Positions 18,875-28,717 are shown, counted from the stretch's first letter. The stretch is 64,000 nucleotides of DNA from Sphingobacterium thalpophilum (GCF_901482695.1 NZ_LR590484.1:4712001-4776000); one strand, 5' to 3'. Notes: generated by a model from the sequence alone, not told the origin. Translations and numbers: made by a program.

Positions 18875-19612
18875 ATGATGAAAGTTTATGTTCTTGAAGA
18901 TGAGTATAATATATACTTATATGTTAAGTCCCTGCTGGACAGTATTCCTTATGTGAGGCTGGTTGGTTATAGCCCGAGCATTGCGCAGGCAGAGCGCGAG
19001 TTGCCAGCAGCAGATCCCGATTTGATTTTAGCTGATATCCAGCTTAAAGACGGTTCGAGTTTGTCTTTTCTTTCCGAGTTAAAATTGGATATCAGTACCA
19101 TTTTTATAACGGCATTCAACCAGTATGCGATTGAAGCATTAAATATTGGTGCCATTGCCTATCTCCTCAAGCCATTGGTTCCGGATCAATTTGTCGAGGC
19201 CATCGAAAAATGCTATAAAAAAAATAGCGAGTTTCGATTCAATAGTTGGCAGCTAGCTATGGCCGAAAATTATCTGAAGACCCCCGACAAACCACGTAAA
19301 ATAGCATTGCGGACTTTTGAATTTACACAAATAGTTCATATTGATGATATTCTGTACTGCCAGGGCGACAAGGGGTATACCACATTTTATATAAAGGATA
19401 ATAAACCAATGATGGTTTCCAAAGTGCTTAAACACTTTGAAACCATGCTTCCTGAAACCGAGTTTATACGATGTCATCAGTCTTATCTGATCAATGCAAA
19501 CCAAATCAAAAAATATTATAAGGATGGACAACTGGAAATGGCGGATGGCAAAATGATTCCTGTGGCTACACGAAAAAAAGATGTCATTCAGCAGTTTTTG
19601 AATGATATTTAA
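18875..19612 (+). CDS. LytTR-family response regulator
   Basis: 245 aa. The receiver domain has the acidic pair ED (8-9), Asp54 in LADIQ and the Lys in LLKPL. The C-terminal LytTR DNA-binding domain covers about 140-245 (ILYCQGDKGYTTFY, FIRCHQSYLINANQI). It lies 11 bp after the LytS-like kinase, so this is a complete two-component pair. The target genes are unknown; LytTR regulators often act on nearby genes or on themselves. Confidence 0.92.
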   Translation: MMKVYVLEDEYNIYLYVKSLLDSIPYVRLVGYSPSIAQAERELPAADPDLILADIQLKDGSSLSFLSELKLDISTIFITAFNQYAIEALNIGAIAYLLKPLVPDQFVEAIEKCYKKNSEFRFNSWQLAMAENYLKTPDKPRKIALRTFEFTQIVHIDDILYCQGDKGYTTFYIKDNKPMMVSKVLKHFETMLPETEFIRCHQSYLINANQIKKYYKDGQLEMADGKMIPVATRKKDVIQQFLNDI

Positions 19613-19661
19613 TTGTGCGGATCAGATACTGGTCTGGACATAACAAACAGCTGCTCGCGTC

Positions 19662-19722
19662 TTTAGTTTGATGAAAAACTAAAAATTATAGCAATTTAGT
19701 TTTATACTAAATATTTTAGTAT
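19662..19722. promoter_or_regulatory. Array of alternating TTTAGT/ACTAAA half-sites before the imu operon
   Basis: Five half-sites alternate in orientation: TTTAGT at 19662, ACTAAA at 19678, TTTAGT at 19695, ACTAAA at 19706 and TTTAGT at 19715. They build two perfect dyads: TTTAGTTT/AAACTAAA with a 6-nt spacer, and ATACTAAA/TTTAGTAT (19704-19722) with spacer TAT. The array ends 32 bp before imuA. A damage-controlled repressor is the natural reader, inferred from context. Confidence 0.65.
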
Positions 19723-19754
19723 TAAATTTGCTTAGATTTTAAGATGGAGGAGGC

Positions 19755-20501
19755 ATGAAATCAAATGAGAAACAAGCTTTAATCAGCAAGTTGAAAAAAG
19801 ATTTGCTGTTGTGGCAGGGAATCCCGCAGCGATCAGCCGACTTGCTTCAGATGGGATTGGGGCCATTAGAGGAAGCCTTTCCTAATGGTGTTTTTCCGCG
19901 TGGAGCAATTCATGAATTTGTCAGTTTTGATCGGATAGGTGCCGCGGTTTCCTGTGGTTTCATCAGTACTTTGCTAGGCAAGCTGATGCAGAATCATGGT
20001 GTCTGTATCTGGATAAGTACTTTTCACACTTTATTTCCAGCTTCTCTGAAAACCTTTGGCGTGGTTCCGGAAGATGTGATATTTGTGTGCATGCAGCGGG
20101 AGAACGATGTTTTATGGGCAATGGAAGAGGCATTAAAATGTGAAGGCATCACGGCTGTACTGGCAGAAGTTCACCATTTGAATTTTGTACAGTCCAGGCG
20201 TCTACAGCTGGCGGTTGAAAAAAGCCGTGTAACTGGGTTTATTCTGCAGCATAATCCTCGGCAATTGGGTGCAACCACCTGTGCCGCCCGATGGAAGATT
20301 TCTTCACTGCCCAGCATCACAGTTGACGGATTGCCGGGAATAGGCTATCCGGGCTGGAACGTTGAACTGTTGAAAGTGCGGAATGGTCAGCCGGGCTGCT
20401 GGCAGTTTTGCTGGACAGCAAATGGTTTTGAAGCCATTACGAAAGAGAAAAAAGTTATTGCAGACTGGGGTGGACGTTACCAAAATTTCAGTTTGGCATG
20501 A
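19755..20501 (+). CDS. imuA: ImuA-like protein of the mutasome operon
   Basis: 248 aa. ImuA is a RecA/SulA-like accessory protein of the ImuB-DnaE2 translesion system. Here the P-loop region is degenerate (FPRGAIHEFVSF), the family stretch ICIWIST-like is VCIWISTFHTLFP, and the C-terminal part holds NPRQLGATTCAARWKI. A good ribosome site (GGAGGAGG) precedes the start. Its last codon overlaps imuB by 4 bp (ATGA), so translation is coupled. Confidence 0.88.
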   Translation: MKSNEKQALISKLKKDLLLWQGIPQRSADLLQMGLGPLEEAFPNGVFPRGAIHEFVSFDRIGAAVSCGFISTLLGKLMQNHGVCIWISTFHTLFPASLKTFGVVPEDVIFVCMQRENDVLWAMEEALKCEGITAVLAEVHHLNFVQSRRLQLAVEKSRVTGFILQHNPRQLGATTCAARWKISSLPSITVDGLPGIGYPGWNVELLKVRNGQPGCWQFCWTANGFEAITKEKKVIADWGGRYQNFSLA

Positions 20502-22000
20502 AAAAGCGATTTGCATCACTGTGGTTTCGTCATCTTAAAACAGATTGGATGACAGTGTGCCGACCTCGGCTGGCTGAAATACCTTTTGTTTTAGCTATTT
20601 CTACACATGGAAAAATTGTCGTGAGTGCAAGCAGTCCGTTAGCCGAACAGGAGGGAGTCTTTCCGGGCATGGGCATCGCCGATGCAAAAGCTATTTTACC
20701 TGATTTAAAAGTCATCCATGAACGTGTCGGACTGGAACAAAAGCTGCTTCATGCCATAGCACATTGGTGTATCCGGTATACGCCGGTTGCAGCTCTGGAC
20801 CTCCCTGATGGTATTGTAATGGATATCAGTGGTTGTGCGCATCTCTGGGGTGGAGAAAAGGCTTATTTGGAGCATATTATCTCGAGATTAAAGCAGCATG
20901 GCTATGATGTACGCATGAGTATTGCAGATAGTATAGGTGGAGCATGGGCCGTAGCTCGTTATGGACAAGGTGATCCTATTGTTGTGCCCAAAACACTTTC
21001 TGAAGTGTTGAAAACTATGCCCGCACAGGCATTGCGGCTAGAACCCACCGTTTTGCAACGTCTTCAGGCCCTTGGATTAAAAACGATAGGAAGTTTCTCC
21101 AACATGCCGCGTGTTGCTTTGCGCCGGCGTTTTGGTCATCATTTGCTGCTCCGATTGGATCAGGCAATGGGGAATACGGATGAGTTTATTATGCCCATTA
21201 AGCCGATTGTTCCCTATGAAGAACGTTTACCTTGTTTAGAGCCCATCCAAACGGCTAAAGGGATTGAGCTAGCCGTCCAGGAACTACTGGTGAGAATCTG
21301 CACCCGTTTGTTGAGTGAAGGTAAAGGCCTGCGGGAAGCTGTGCTGCTTTGTCATCGCATGGATGGCAAAATAGAACAGGTCGCTATTGGAACCAATAGG
21401 GCAACCGCACAGGTGCAACATCTGTTTCAGTTATTTGCTCTTAAGATTTCCCAGATTGAGCCTGGATTAGGTATTGAGCTGTTTGTGCTGGAAGTACCCA
21501 AAGTGGAAGAGGCGCCCTCAGTCCAGGAGAATCTTTGGAGCGATCGTATCGGACTGGATCATCCGGCACTGACAGAACTTCTGGACCGGCTGAAGAGTAG
21601 AGATCCCAGCTGTGATATTTCCCGATATCTTCCTGCTGCGCGTTACTGGCCAGAAAGATCCATGCAGGCCGCCTGTTCACTTCAAGAACGGTCTACTGTT
21701 GACTGGCAACAGGGACGTCCCCGGCCAACCCGATTGCTGCATACGCCGGAGCCTATCGTTGTGACAGCACCAATTCCAGATTATCCTCCCATGCTGTTCC
21801 GCTATAAAGGGCGCGTCCATACCATTAAGAAAGCAGACGGGCCCGAGCGGATTGAACGGGAGTGGTGGATAGACAAAGGTGAACACCGTGATTATTATGC
21901 TGTTGAAGATGAAGAGGGCCAACGTTTTTGGCTTTATCGCTCGGGGCATTACGACGAGAGTTTGCCCAAGCAATGGTTTTTACATGGTTTTTTTGCTTAA
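20498..22000 (+). CDS. imuB: ImuB, Y-family polymerase-like mutasome subunit
   Basis: 500 aa. Y-family fold with LWFRHLKTDWM at the start, PGMGIADAKAILPDL, and DISGCAHLWGGEKAY. The first catalytic Asp of true Y polymerases is replaced (FRHL), as in other ImuB proteins, which are inactive adaptors linking DnaE2 to the sliding clamp. The C-terminal part is the DUF6504-like zone typical of ImuB (ERIEREWW...YYAVEDEEGQRFWLYR). It overlaps imuA by 4 bp and ends 2 bp before dnaE2. Confidence 0.92.
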   Translation: MKKRFASLWFRHLKTDWMTVCRPRLAEIPFVLAISTHGKIVVSASSPLAEQEGVFPGMGIADAKAILPDLKVIHERVGLEQKLLHAIAHWCIRYTPVAALDLPDGIVMDISGCAHLWGGEKAYLEHIISRLKQHGYDVRMSIADSIGGAWAVARYGQGDPIVVPKTLSEVLKTMPAQALRLEPTVLQRLQALGLKTIGSFSNMPRVALRRRFGHHLLLRLDQAMGNTDEFIMPIKPIVPYEERLPCLEPIQTAKGIELAVQELLVRICTRLLSEGKGLREAVLLCHRMDGKIEQVAIGTNRATAQVQHLFQLFALKISQIEPGLGIELFVLEVPKVEEAPSVQENLWSDRIGLDHPALTELLDRLKSRDPSCDISRYLPAARYWPERSMQAACSLQERSTVDWQQGRPRPTRLLHTPEPIVVTAPIPDYPPMLFRYKGRVHTIKKADGPERIEREWWIDKGEHRDYYAVEDEEGQRFWLYRSGHYDESLPKQWFLHGFFA

Positions 22001-22002
22001 GG

Positions 22003-25000
22003 ATGGCTTATTGTGAACTACAGATCACCAGTAATTTTACTTTTTTACAGGGGGCTTCCCATCCCGAGGAACTGATTGAGCGTGCCGCACAGTTGGGCTA
22101 TAGTGCTGTCGCTCTGACCGACCGGAATAGTTTTGCTGGCATGGTCCGCGCACATATTGCTGCAAAAAAGTGGGGGCTCCGGCTAATTCCTGCTTGTAGG
22201 CTGGATTTGCTGGATGGTCCAAGTTTGTTGGCTTATCCAAAGGATAAAGATGCTTATGGTAGGCTGTCTTCTTTATTGACAATAGGTAATCTTAGAGCTG
22301 AAAAAGGTAAATGTGAGCTGTACCGTGCCGATGTCTATCCATACAGTGAAGGTATGCAGTTTATCGTATGTCCACCAGATCGCCTGACAGCTTCATTCGA
22401 ACTGGATCAATTCTTTATTGATAGGGTAAAAGAATATAAAAAGCATTTGACGGACACACTTTATCTGGGCATGAAAAGGTTATACCTAGGGGATGATGCC
22501 AAATTACTGTTCAGGATCCAGCAGCTTGGCGAACGGTTGTCGATTCCTACTGCCGCTTTGGGGGATGTTTACTACCATATACCTGAGCGGCGTGAACTAC
22601 AGGATATTTTGACCTGTATCCGGGAAAAGTGCACGATTCATAACGCGGGATTTAAGCTTTATCCGAATGCAGAGCGATATTTGAAGCCCATGGCAGAAAT
22701 GGAGCGTCTGTTTGGAGCTTATCCTGAGGCTATTGCGCGCACGGAAGAAATAGCGCAGGCCTGCCAGTTTTCATTGGATGATTTAAAATATGTGTATCCA
22801 GACGAACTGTCGTCTCCAGGGCGTACTGTGCAGGAAGAATTGGCTCATTTGACATGGGAAGGTGCCAAAGAAAAATTTCATGGTCAAATTCCAGATGCCG
22901 TCAGGGAAACCATACAGATGGAACTGGATTTTATTGAACAGAAAAATTATGCCTCTTATTTTCTGACGGTCTATGATTATGTACGCTTTGCGAAAGAAAG
23001 AGGAATTTTATGTCAGGGAAGAGGCTCTGCTGCCAATTCTACTATTTGTTATTGTCTGGGGATTACCTCTGTAGATCCAGGGCAGTTTAGGCTACTTTTT
23101 GCACGTTTTATGTCCGATGCACGGGACGAGCCGCCTGATATAGATGTTGATTTTGAACATGAACGCCGTGAGGAGGTGATTCAGTATATTTACGAAAAAT
23201 ATGGCCGTAACCGTGCCGCTATTGTGGCGACAGTCACGCAGGTCCGTTCCAAAGGCGCCATCAGGGATGTCGGAAAAGCTATGGGCCTCTCTGTGGATGC
23301 TGTAAGCCGATTGGCCGCTGTGGTGAGTAGCCATTGGGACGATTATATTGATCTGGACCGTTTGGCTGAGCAGGGGTTTGATCCAGAGGATATCCATCTT
23401 CGAAAAGTGCTGGAATTAACTCATCAATACATTGGTTTCCCGCGGCAATTGGGACAGCACACAGGAGGTTTTGTCATTACACAAGGTAATTTACATGAAC
23501 TTTGTCCATTGATAAATGCCAGGATGGATAACCGGACTAATCTGGAGTGGAACAAAGATGATCTGGAGGCTCTTGGATTTCTAAAGGTAGACGTATTGGG
23601 ACTGGGTATGCTGACCTGCGTGCGTAAAGCTTTTGATCTTGCTAAAAAACATTATGGTCTGGACCTGTCCCTGGCCGAAATCGGTGCAACAGAGGATTCG
23701 AAAGTGTATGACATGATCTGTCATGCGGATACTTTGGGTGTTTTCCAGATTGAAAGCCGTGCTCAAATGTCGATGTTGCCCCGATTGCGGCCTCGAGAGT
23801 TTTACGATCTGGTCATTGAAGTGGCTATCGTTCGTCCGGGCCCCATTCAGGGGGATATGGTGCATCCCTATCTTCGGAGACGCAGTGGTGAGGAAGATAC
23901 TGACTATCCTAATCCTGAAATCAGGGAAATTCTCCGGAAAACCTTGGGAGTTCCCCTTTTTCAGGAACAGGCAATGGAAATAGCCATTGTGGCTGCAGGG
24001 TTTACGCCAGCTGAGGCAGATGAACTGCGCCGCAGTATGGCCACATTTAAATCCAAAGGACAGGTGTCGGTTTTCCGAAAAAAAATGGTGGACGGCATGG
24101 TCAAAAAAAATTACAGCGAAGAATTTGCTCTGCGGGTTTTCCAGCAATTGGAAGGATTCGGTAGCTACGGATTTCCAGAAAGCCATGCAGCCTCTTTTGC
24201 TTTGCTGGTGTATGTTTCTTCTTGGATCAAATGCCATTATCCCGATATTTTTGCAGCATCTTTGCTCAATAGCCAGCCTATGGGATTTTATCAGCCGGCA
24301 CAGATTGTCATTGACGCTCAAAAACATGGGGTAAAGGTGCTTCCGATAGATATTAATCATTCTTTTTGGGATAATACGCTCGAAGGCGAGCAGGGCAGGC
24401 CTCATCATCTACGTCTCGGATTACGGCAGATCAAAGGATTTTCGGAAGAAGATGCTGTTTTGCTTACGCTAAGACGCGGATTGGGCTACACATCCATCTT
24501 CAGCATGCTCGAAACAGGCTTGTCTTTGGCAGCGCTTGAGCTTTTGGCAGATGCTGATGCCTTTCGTTCACTTGGCATCGACCGACGAAGAGCGCTCTGG
24601 GAAATCAGCGCTTTGGGAGATTGCCCTATCGGACTGTTTGAACGACAACCGGTACAGTGCCCAGATGATAGCCATATCGAACTGCCACTATTGAGCCAGA
24701 GCCAGCATGTTGTGGCTGACTATGCGCGGACCTCATTATCTATTAAAGCACATCCTGTCAGTTTTTTGCGCAGTAGGCTGAATACCTTGCATGTGGTTCC
24801 GACAGGGAAATTAAATCAAATCAAAAACAATATGCCCGTGCGGGTCTGTGGACTGATTACTGTCAGACAGCGGCCGGGAACGTCCAAAGGTGTTTTATTT
24901 GTTACGATTGAAGATGAGACAGGCTTTGCTAATCTAGTTGTCTGGAGTAAAGTGTTTGAAAAGTATCGTAAAGAAATTCTAAGAGCCAAATTGCTCATGG

Positions 25001-25143
25001 TTGCCGGGAGGTTGCAGGTAGAAGGAGAGGTAATTCATGTGATTGTTCAGCATTGTTTTGATATGTCGGGGCTGCTCGGAGAACTGACAGCCGAACAAGA
25101 GGATGTATACAACGTCTTTCATAAGGGACGGAACTTTCATTGA
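22003..25143 (+). CDS. dnaE2: Error-prone DNA polymerase III alpha, DnaE2
   Basis: 1046 aa from the ATG at 22003; an upstream frame to 21928 overlaps imuB and is not needed. Order: PHP domain (YCELQITSNFTFLQGASHP), polymerase palm with QGRGSAANSTICYCLGI and the catalytic Asp pair in PPDIDVDFEHERR, third Asp in KVDVLGLGML, helix-hairpin-helix region, and a C-terminal OB fold (VRVCGLITVRQRPGTSKG). It performs damage-tolerant, mutagenic synthesis with ImuA and ImuB. The length and features match DnaE2, not the replicative DnaE. Confidence 0.96.
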   Translation: MAYCELQITSNFTFLQGASHPEELIERAAQLGYSAVALTDRNSFAGMVRAHIAAKKWGLRLIPACRLDLLDGPSLLAYPKDKDAYGRLSSLLTIGNLRAEKGKCELYRADVYPYSEGMQFIVCPPDRLTASFELDQFFIDRVKEYKKHLTDTLYLGMKRLYLGDDAKLLFRIQQLGERLSIPTAALGDVYYHIPERRELQDILTCIREKCTIHNAGFKLYPNAERYLKPMAEMERLFGAYPEAIARTEEIAQACQFSLDDLKYVYPDELSSPGRTVQEELAHLTWEGAKEKFHGQIPDAVRETIQMELDFIEQKNYASYFLTVYDYVRFAKERGILCQGRGSAANSTICYCLGITSVDPGQFRLLFARFMSDARDEPPDIDVDFEHERREEVIQYIYEKYGRNRAAIVATVTQVRSKGAIRDVGKAMGLSVDAVSRLAAVVSSHWDDYIDLDRLAEQGFDPEDIHLRKVLELTHQYIGFPRQLGQHTGGFVITQGNLHELCPLINARMDNRTNLEWNKDDLEALGFLKVDVLGLGMLTCVRKAFDLAKKHYGLDLSLAEIGATEDSKVYDMICHADTLGVFQIESRAQMSMLPRLRPREFYDLVIEVAIVRPGPIQGDMVHPYLRRRSGEEDTDYPNPEIREILRKTLGVPLFQEQAMEIAIVAAGFTPAEADELRRSMATFKSKGQVSVFRKKMVDGMVKKNYSEEFALRVFQQLEGFGSYGFPESHAASFALLVYVSSWIKCHYPDIFAASLLNSQPMGFYQPAQIVIDAQKHGVKVLPIDINHSFWDNTLEGEQGRPHHLRLGLRQIKGFSEEDAVLLTLRRGLGYTSIFSMLETGLSLAALELLADADAFRSLGIDRRRALWEISALGDCPIGLFERQPVQCPDDSHIELPLLSQSQHVVADYARTSLSIKAHPVSFLRSRLNTLHVVPTGKLNQIKNNMPVRVCGLITVRQRPGTSKGVLFVTIEDETGFANLVVWSKVFEKYRKEILRAKLLMVAGRLQVEGEVIHVIVQHCFDMSGLLGELTAEQEDVYNVFHKGRNFH

Positions 25144-25196
25144 TCAATTTAATTTTTGTGGAACATCATAAAAGCGCATTAACTCTTCAGTTTAAC

Positions 25197-25979
25197 CTAA
25201 TGTGATAAATTAGCGCGATATTGCTGTGGCGAAAGCCCAAAGTGCTCCTTAAACAAATTTGAAAAATTGGATGTACTGTCGTAACCGATCTGATATACAA
25301 TCTGCGATATCTGTAAATCTTTGTTTTCCAATAGCTGAAGGGCGCGCAAGAGCCTATGTTGTTTGATAAACTGGAATATGGTAAGCTGCAGTTCATCTTT
25401 AAACTGCCTGAATAGCGATCGTTGTGACATATTGAAGGCTTCTGCAATCTCGGCTATGGATATTTTGTTGTGGAGATTGTCCAATATATAGGTGCTGACA
25501 GCAATCATGACGTCGCTCTGTGCAGCGACAACTTCTGCCTGAAAAGATTTTGTCAGTAACAGTGGTACCATGGATTTAAAAGCCTGGATACTTGTCTGTG
25601 TCATGCTTTCGGCGGTATCCAAATTCCAGTGTTTTTCGCCAAATCGTAAAAAATGATCCAATAGTTCCTGCGGCGGGTACACACTGAGCTTATCCTGGAT
25701 TGGTTCCATATCCAGAAATATTGTTTTCAATAATAGACGGGGCGACCGGGATAGGAGTTTGTGTGGTGTCATGGCTGGGATCTGCACATAAAAACCATTT
25801 GGCACACAGACACTGTTTCCTTCGGTATAGATAAATAAGGTCCCATTTGCCGGACTCAGAATCTGGACTTGCTCATGATAATGCATGACGGTATTGAATT
25901 GACCATACTCCCGTAATTCAATCGTTCCATCCGGAAAAGACTTTGCACAGGAAAAATTCGTAATGGTAGATTTTGGCAT
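25197..25979 (-). CDS. AraC-family transcriptional regulator
   Basis: 260 aa. The N-terminal half is cupin-like (MHYHEQVQILSPANGTLFIY, VPNGFYVQIPAMTPHKL). The C-terminal two-HTH AraC domain is clear (ISIAEIAEAFNMSQRSLFRQFK, IVYQIGYDSTSNFSNLFKEHFG, LSPQQYR). It is divergent from leuA with 78 bp between start codons, in which a 10-bp palindrome AACAATTGTT (25988-25997) lies. It may regulate itself or leuA; the ligand is unknown. Confidence 0.92.
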   Translation of the reverse strand: MPKSTITNFSCAKSFPDGTIELREYGQFNTVMHYHEQVQILSPANGTLFIYTEGNSVCVPNGFYVQIPAMTPHKLLSRSPRLLLKTIFLDMEPIQDKLSVYPPQELLDHFLRFGEKHWNLDTAESMTQTSIQAFKSMVPLLLTKSFQAEVVAAQSDVMIAVSTYILDNLHNKISIAEIAEAFNMSQRSLFRQFKDELQLTIFQFIKQHRLLRALQLLENKDLQISQIVYQIGYDSTSNFSNLFKEHFGLSPQQYRANLSH

Positions 25980-26057
25980 TATTCAATAACAATTGTTTTA
26001 TTTTCAAATATAGTAAATCGGCTGGTAGTATTAGTTTTGACTCATAATAATATACTC

Positions 26058-27191
26058 ATGAAACAGGTAAAGATTTTTGATACGACCTTGCGGGACGGGG
26101 AGCAAGGGCCGGGTTGCCAACTGACGTTAGAAGATAAATTAGCGATAGCGGCTAAGCTGGATGCTATGGGCGTGGATGTAATAGAGGCTGGGTTTCCGAT
26201 CAGTTCGCCGGGGGACTTTAAGGCCGTTACTGAAGTAAGCGGCATTGTTGAAAACGCAACAGTATGTGCTTTGGCAAGGGCACATCAGAAAGATATCGAC
26301 AGCGCTGCTGAGGCCTTGCGCGATGCAAAAACAGCTCGTATACAGCTCGGGATAGGGGCTTCCGATATCCACATTAAATATAAATTCAACAGTAGCCGGG
26401 AAGAGATCTTGGAAAAAGCCTTTGATATGGTGTCCTATGCTTCAAGCCGATGCGATGAGGTCCAGTTTTTTGCCGAGGATGCGGGGAGGGCTTCCAATGA
26501 TTTTTTGGTCAGAATGACGGATACTGTGGTGCAAGCTGGTGCAAAAATTGTCAATCTGCCCGATACTAACGGCTTTTGTACGCCTTTTGAATATTACGAG
26601 AAGATTGCTTATGTCAATAAACACAGAAAGGATAAGGATAAGGCCATACTGTCAGTGCATTGTCATAATGACCTCGGGATGGCCACAGCCAATAGCATTG
26701 CCGGCGTGATGGCTGGTGCCGGACAAGTAGAAGGGACGGTCAACGGTGTAGGGGAACGGGCTGGAAACGCAGCCTTGGAGGAGATATTGCTGATACTCCT
26801 TGTTAAAGATAACTTATCAATAACAACAAAGGCTGACCCTAAGTTTATTGTAGAACTGAGTTCGATGGTATCCAAGGCAATGTCCAACCCCGTTCAGGCG
26901 AATAAAGCGATTGTAGGAAAAAATGCATTCGCCCACTCTTCCGGTATTCATCAGGATGGTGTATTAAAAGATCGCAGAAATTATGAAATTATAGATCCGG
27001 CGATCATCGGCGGCACATTGCCCGACCTCGTTTTGTCAGCGCGAAGCGGTCGGGCAGCATTGAAGGACCGCTTAAATGCTCTTTCCTTAACCTTTGCGGC
27101 AGACGATTTTGAAAAGATATATAGCAGATTTCTGGTTCTTGCCGACCAGAAGCGCTTTGTTGAGGACGAAGACCTGAAGTGGCTGCTGTAG
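26058..27191 (+). CDS. leuA: 2-isopropylmalate synthase (short Bacteroidota type)
   Basis: 377 aa from the ATG at 26058. DRE-TIM metallolyase family: FDTTLRDGEQGPG, VIEAGFPISSPGD, metal-binding His pair in LSVHCHNDLGMATANS, NGVGERAGNAALEE, and the late block HSSGIHQDGVLKDRRNYE. It condenses acetyl-CoA with 2-oxoisovalerate, the first step of leucine synthesis. The C-terminal allosteric LeuA dimer domain is absent, and the ARSGR motif is as I recall it from other Bacteroidota LeuA. No leuB, leuC or leuD lies nearby, so a second copy elsewhere or a related specificity is possible. Confidence 0.88.
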   Translation: MKQVKIFDTTLRDGEQGPGCQLTLEDKLAIAAKLDAMGVDVIEAGFPISSPGDFKAVTEVSGIVENATVCALARAHQKDIDSAAEALRDAKTARIQLGIGASDIHIKYKFNSSREEILEKAFDMVSYASSRCDEVQFFAEDAGRASNDFLVRMTDTVVQAGAKIVNLPDTNGFCTPFEYYEKIAYVNKHRKDKDKAILSVHCHNDLGMATANSIAGVMAGAGQVEGTVNGVGERAGNAALEEILLILLVKDNLSITTKADPKFIVELSSMVSKAMSNPVQANKAIVGKNAFAHSSGIHQDGVLKDRRNYEIIDPAIIGGTLPDLVLSARSGRAALKDRLNALSLTFAADDFEKIYSRFLVLADQKRFVEDEDLKWLL

Positions 27192-27227
27192 CCACTCAGG
27201 ACAAATACCCGCGTTATTGGCGTGCAG

Positions 27228-28649
27228 CTATGCATCAGAAGATGCTGGCTGGTGTGTACCAGCCGGCAAAAAAGCGATCGCGCAGGCAACCGTTAATAAC
27301 AGTACAATGGATAATGAGGTGGCATATCCATAGCCCGTTCGTAAGTTGTTCAGGCCAAAAAACGATACGTCGTTGTGATGTAAAAAAAGCCCGACGATAA
27401 AGGCTATTCCCAGGCAGATCGCAAGCTGTTGTACGGTAAGGTAGATAGCTGAGCCTACACCGATCAGCTCTTTGTCAAGATCCTTAAGAGCAAGCGTCAT
27501 TAATGCCGGCAGTACACTACCGCAACCTATGCCGTAGCAAAAGAACAGGACGTGAATCTGGCCCTCGGGCACCATTTGCTTGTCCAGCATAAATAGGTGA
27601 ACGGCAAGGCCCAGTATCATGATCAGTAAACCCGTCAACACCACCGCCTTTCCAAAGCGTTGTACCAACTTACCGACCAGCATACTGGCCAGTACATAGC
27701 CGACCCCTTGATAGACAAAAGCGATCCCGGTCATCGTCGGCGTAAAACCTTTGTGGGCTTGCAGGAAGTTGGAATTAATAATAAAATAGGCATCTTGAAC
27801 CATATAGTAGCTCAATGCCGCCAAGAGCCCTAGATTGAAGGTTCTGCTACGGAATAAGGAAAAGTTAAGGAGTACTTGTCGACTGGTTTTATACAGTCGG
27901 CGCTCTCTTTTTATAAAAAGAACAGTTAACATAATGGATGCTCCCAATAACAGTACTGTCCAGAAGGGCCAGTGCAATTCAGGTCCCATAATTAAAGGAT
28001 ATATGATACCCATCAATAAAACAAATAATCTGACCATCGGGGATAGGGCGATCTTAGTTCGGGCACTGGCGTGATCCAGGGGTATATTGCGGTAGGCCGC
28101 AGCAAAAGCCAGGATGCCGATCGGAATGTTGATTAAAAAAATAAGACGCCAGCTTTCACTTATCCAGTCCTGATCCGGAAGGATGCCTCCCATAAGCTGT
28201 CCGATTACAGAAGCAAGCCCTGCGATGGTTCCATAGACTCCTAGAGCCATAGTGCGTTTGCCGGGATCTTCGAAAAGTACAGTGATGAGTGCAATTCCCT
28301 GCGGCACCATCAAACCCGAACTGATGCCTTGTAGCAAACGCCCAAGTAACAGCAAATAGATATTGCCGGAAAGTCCGCAGACAACTGAAGCCACTGTAAA
28401 CCCAGCCATGCCCAGCAAGTATAGTCTTTTTTTGCCATAGTGATCGCCGGCATTGCCTGCATTGATCAGCAGACTGGCGTATCCGATGACATAAAGCACG
28501 ATAATCCATTGGGTCGCACTGTTGTCCAGCTCTAAAGCATGCTGCATAGTGGGGAGAGAGACATTGATGATGAACAGGTCGATGACAAATAAAAAAATAC
28601 CAACGGAAAGTAAGCCTATCTGGATTAATTCTTTGTTGAGTAGTCGCAT
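27228..28649 (-). CDS. MFS multidrug transporter, DHA2 (14-TMS) family
   Basis: 473 aa with about 14 hydrophobic segments. Family marks: the start LFVIDLFIINVSLPTM with ATQWIIVLYVIGYAS, motif A as AGNAGDHYGKKRLYLLG, and LQGISSGLMVPQGIAL. These match EmrB/QacA-type drug:H+ antiporters of the inner membrane. The gene is divergent from an HxlR regulator with a perfect operator between them, so it is very likely under that repressor and induced by a toxic compound. Confidence 0.9.
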   Translation of the reverse strand: MRLLNKELIQIGLLSVGIFLFVIDLFIINVSLPTMQHALELDNSATQWIIVLYVIGYASLLINAGNAGDHYGKKRLYLLGMAGFTVASVVCGLSGNIYLLLLGRLLQGISSGLMVPQGIALITVLFEDPGKRTMALGVYGTIAGLASVIGQLMGGILPDQDWISESWRLIFLINIPIGILAFAAAYRNIPLDHASARTKIALSPMVRLFVLLMGIIYPLIMGPELHWPFWTVLLLGASIMLTVLFIKRERRLYKTSRQVLLNFSLFRSRTFNLGLLAALSYYMVQDAYFIINSNFLQAHKGFTPTMTGIAFVYQGVGYVLASMLVGKLVQRFGKAVVLTGLLIMILGLAVHLFMLDKQMVPEGQIHVLFFCYGIGCGSVLPALMTLALKDLDKELIGVGSAIYLTVQQLAICLGIAFIVGLFLHHNDVSFFGLNNLRTGYGYATSLSIVLLLTVACAIAFLPAGTHQPASSDA

Positions 28650-28717
28650 ATAAAGAGTTTTTTAATAATTTTATCGTTAAAAGTAACAGGGTTATTTTAC
28701 TTAGTCAAGTAGTTATA

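Noticed and set aside
23581-24408. 275-codon open frame on the minus strand inside dnaE2
   Set aside because: It is rich in His, Cys and Phe as expected for an antisense shadow, and dnaE2 is fully conserved on the plus strand.
25988-25997. AACAATTGTT palindrome as AraC operator
   Set aside because: Ten AT-rich bases are common by chance, and AraC proteins normally bind direct repeats, so it was only mentioned.
26058-27191. Missing KHSGR motif in LeuA as a sign of a changed reaction
   Set aside because: ARSGR at this place is, as I recall, normal in Bacteroidota LeuA, so it is not a special feature.
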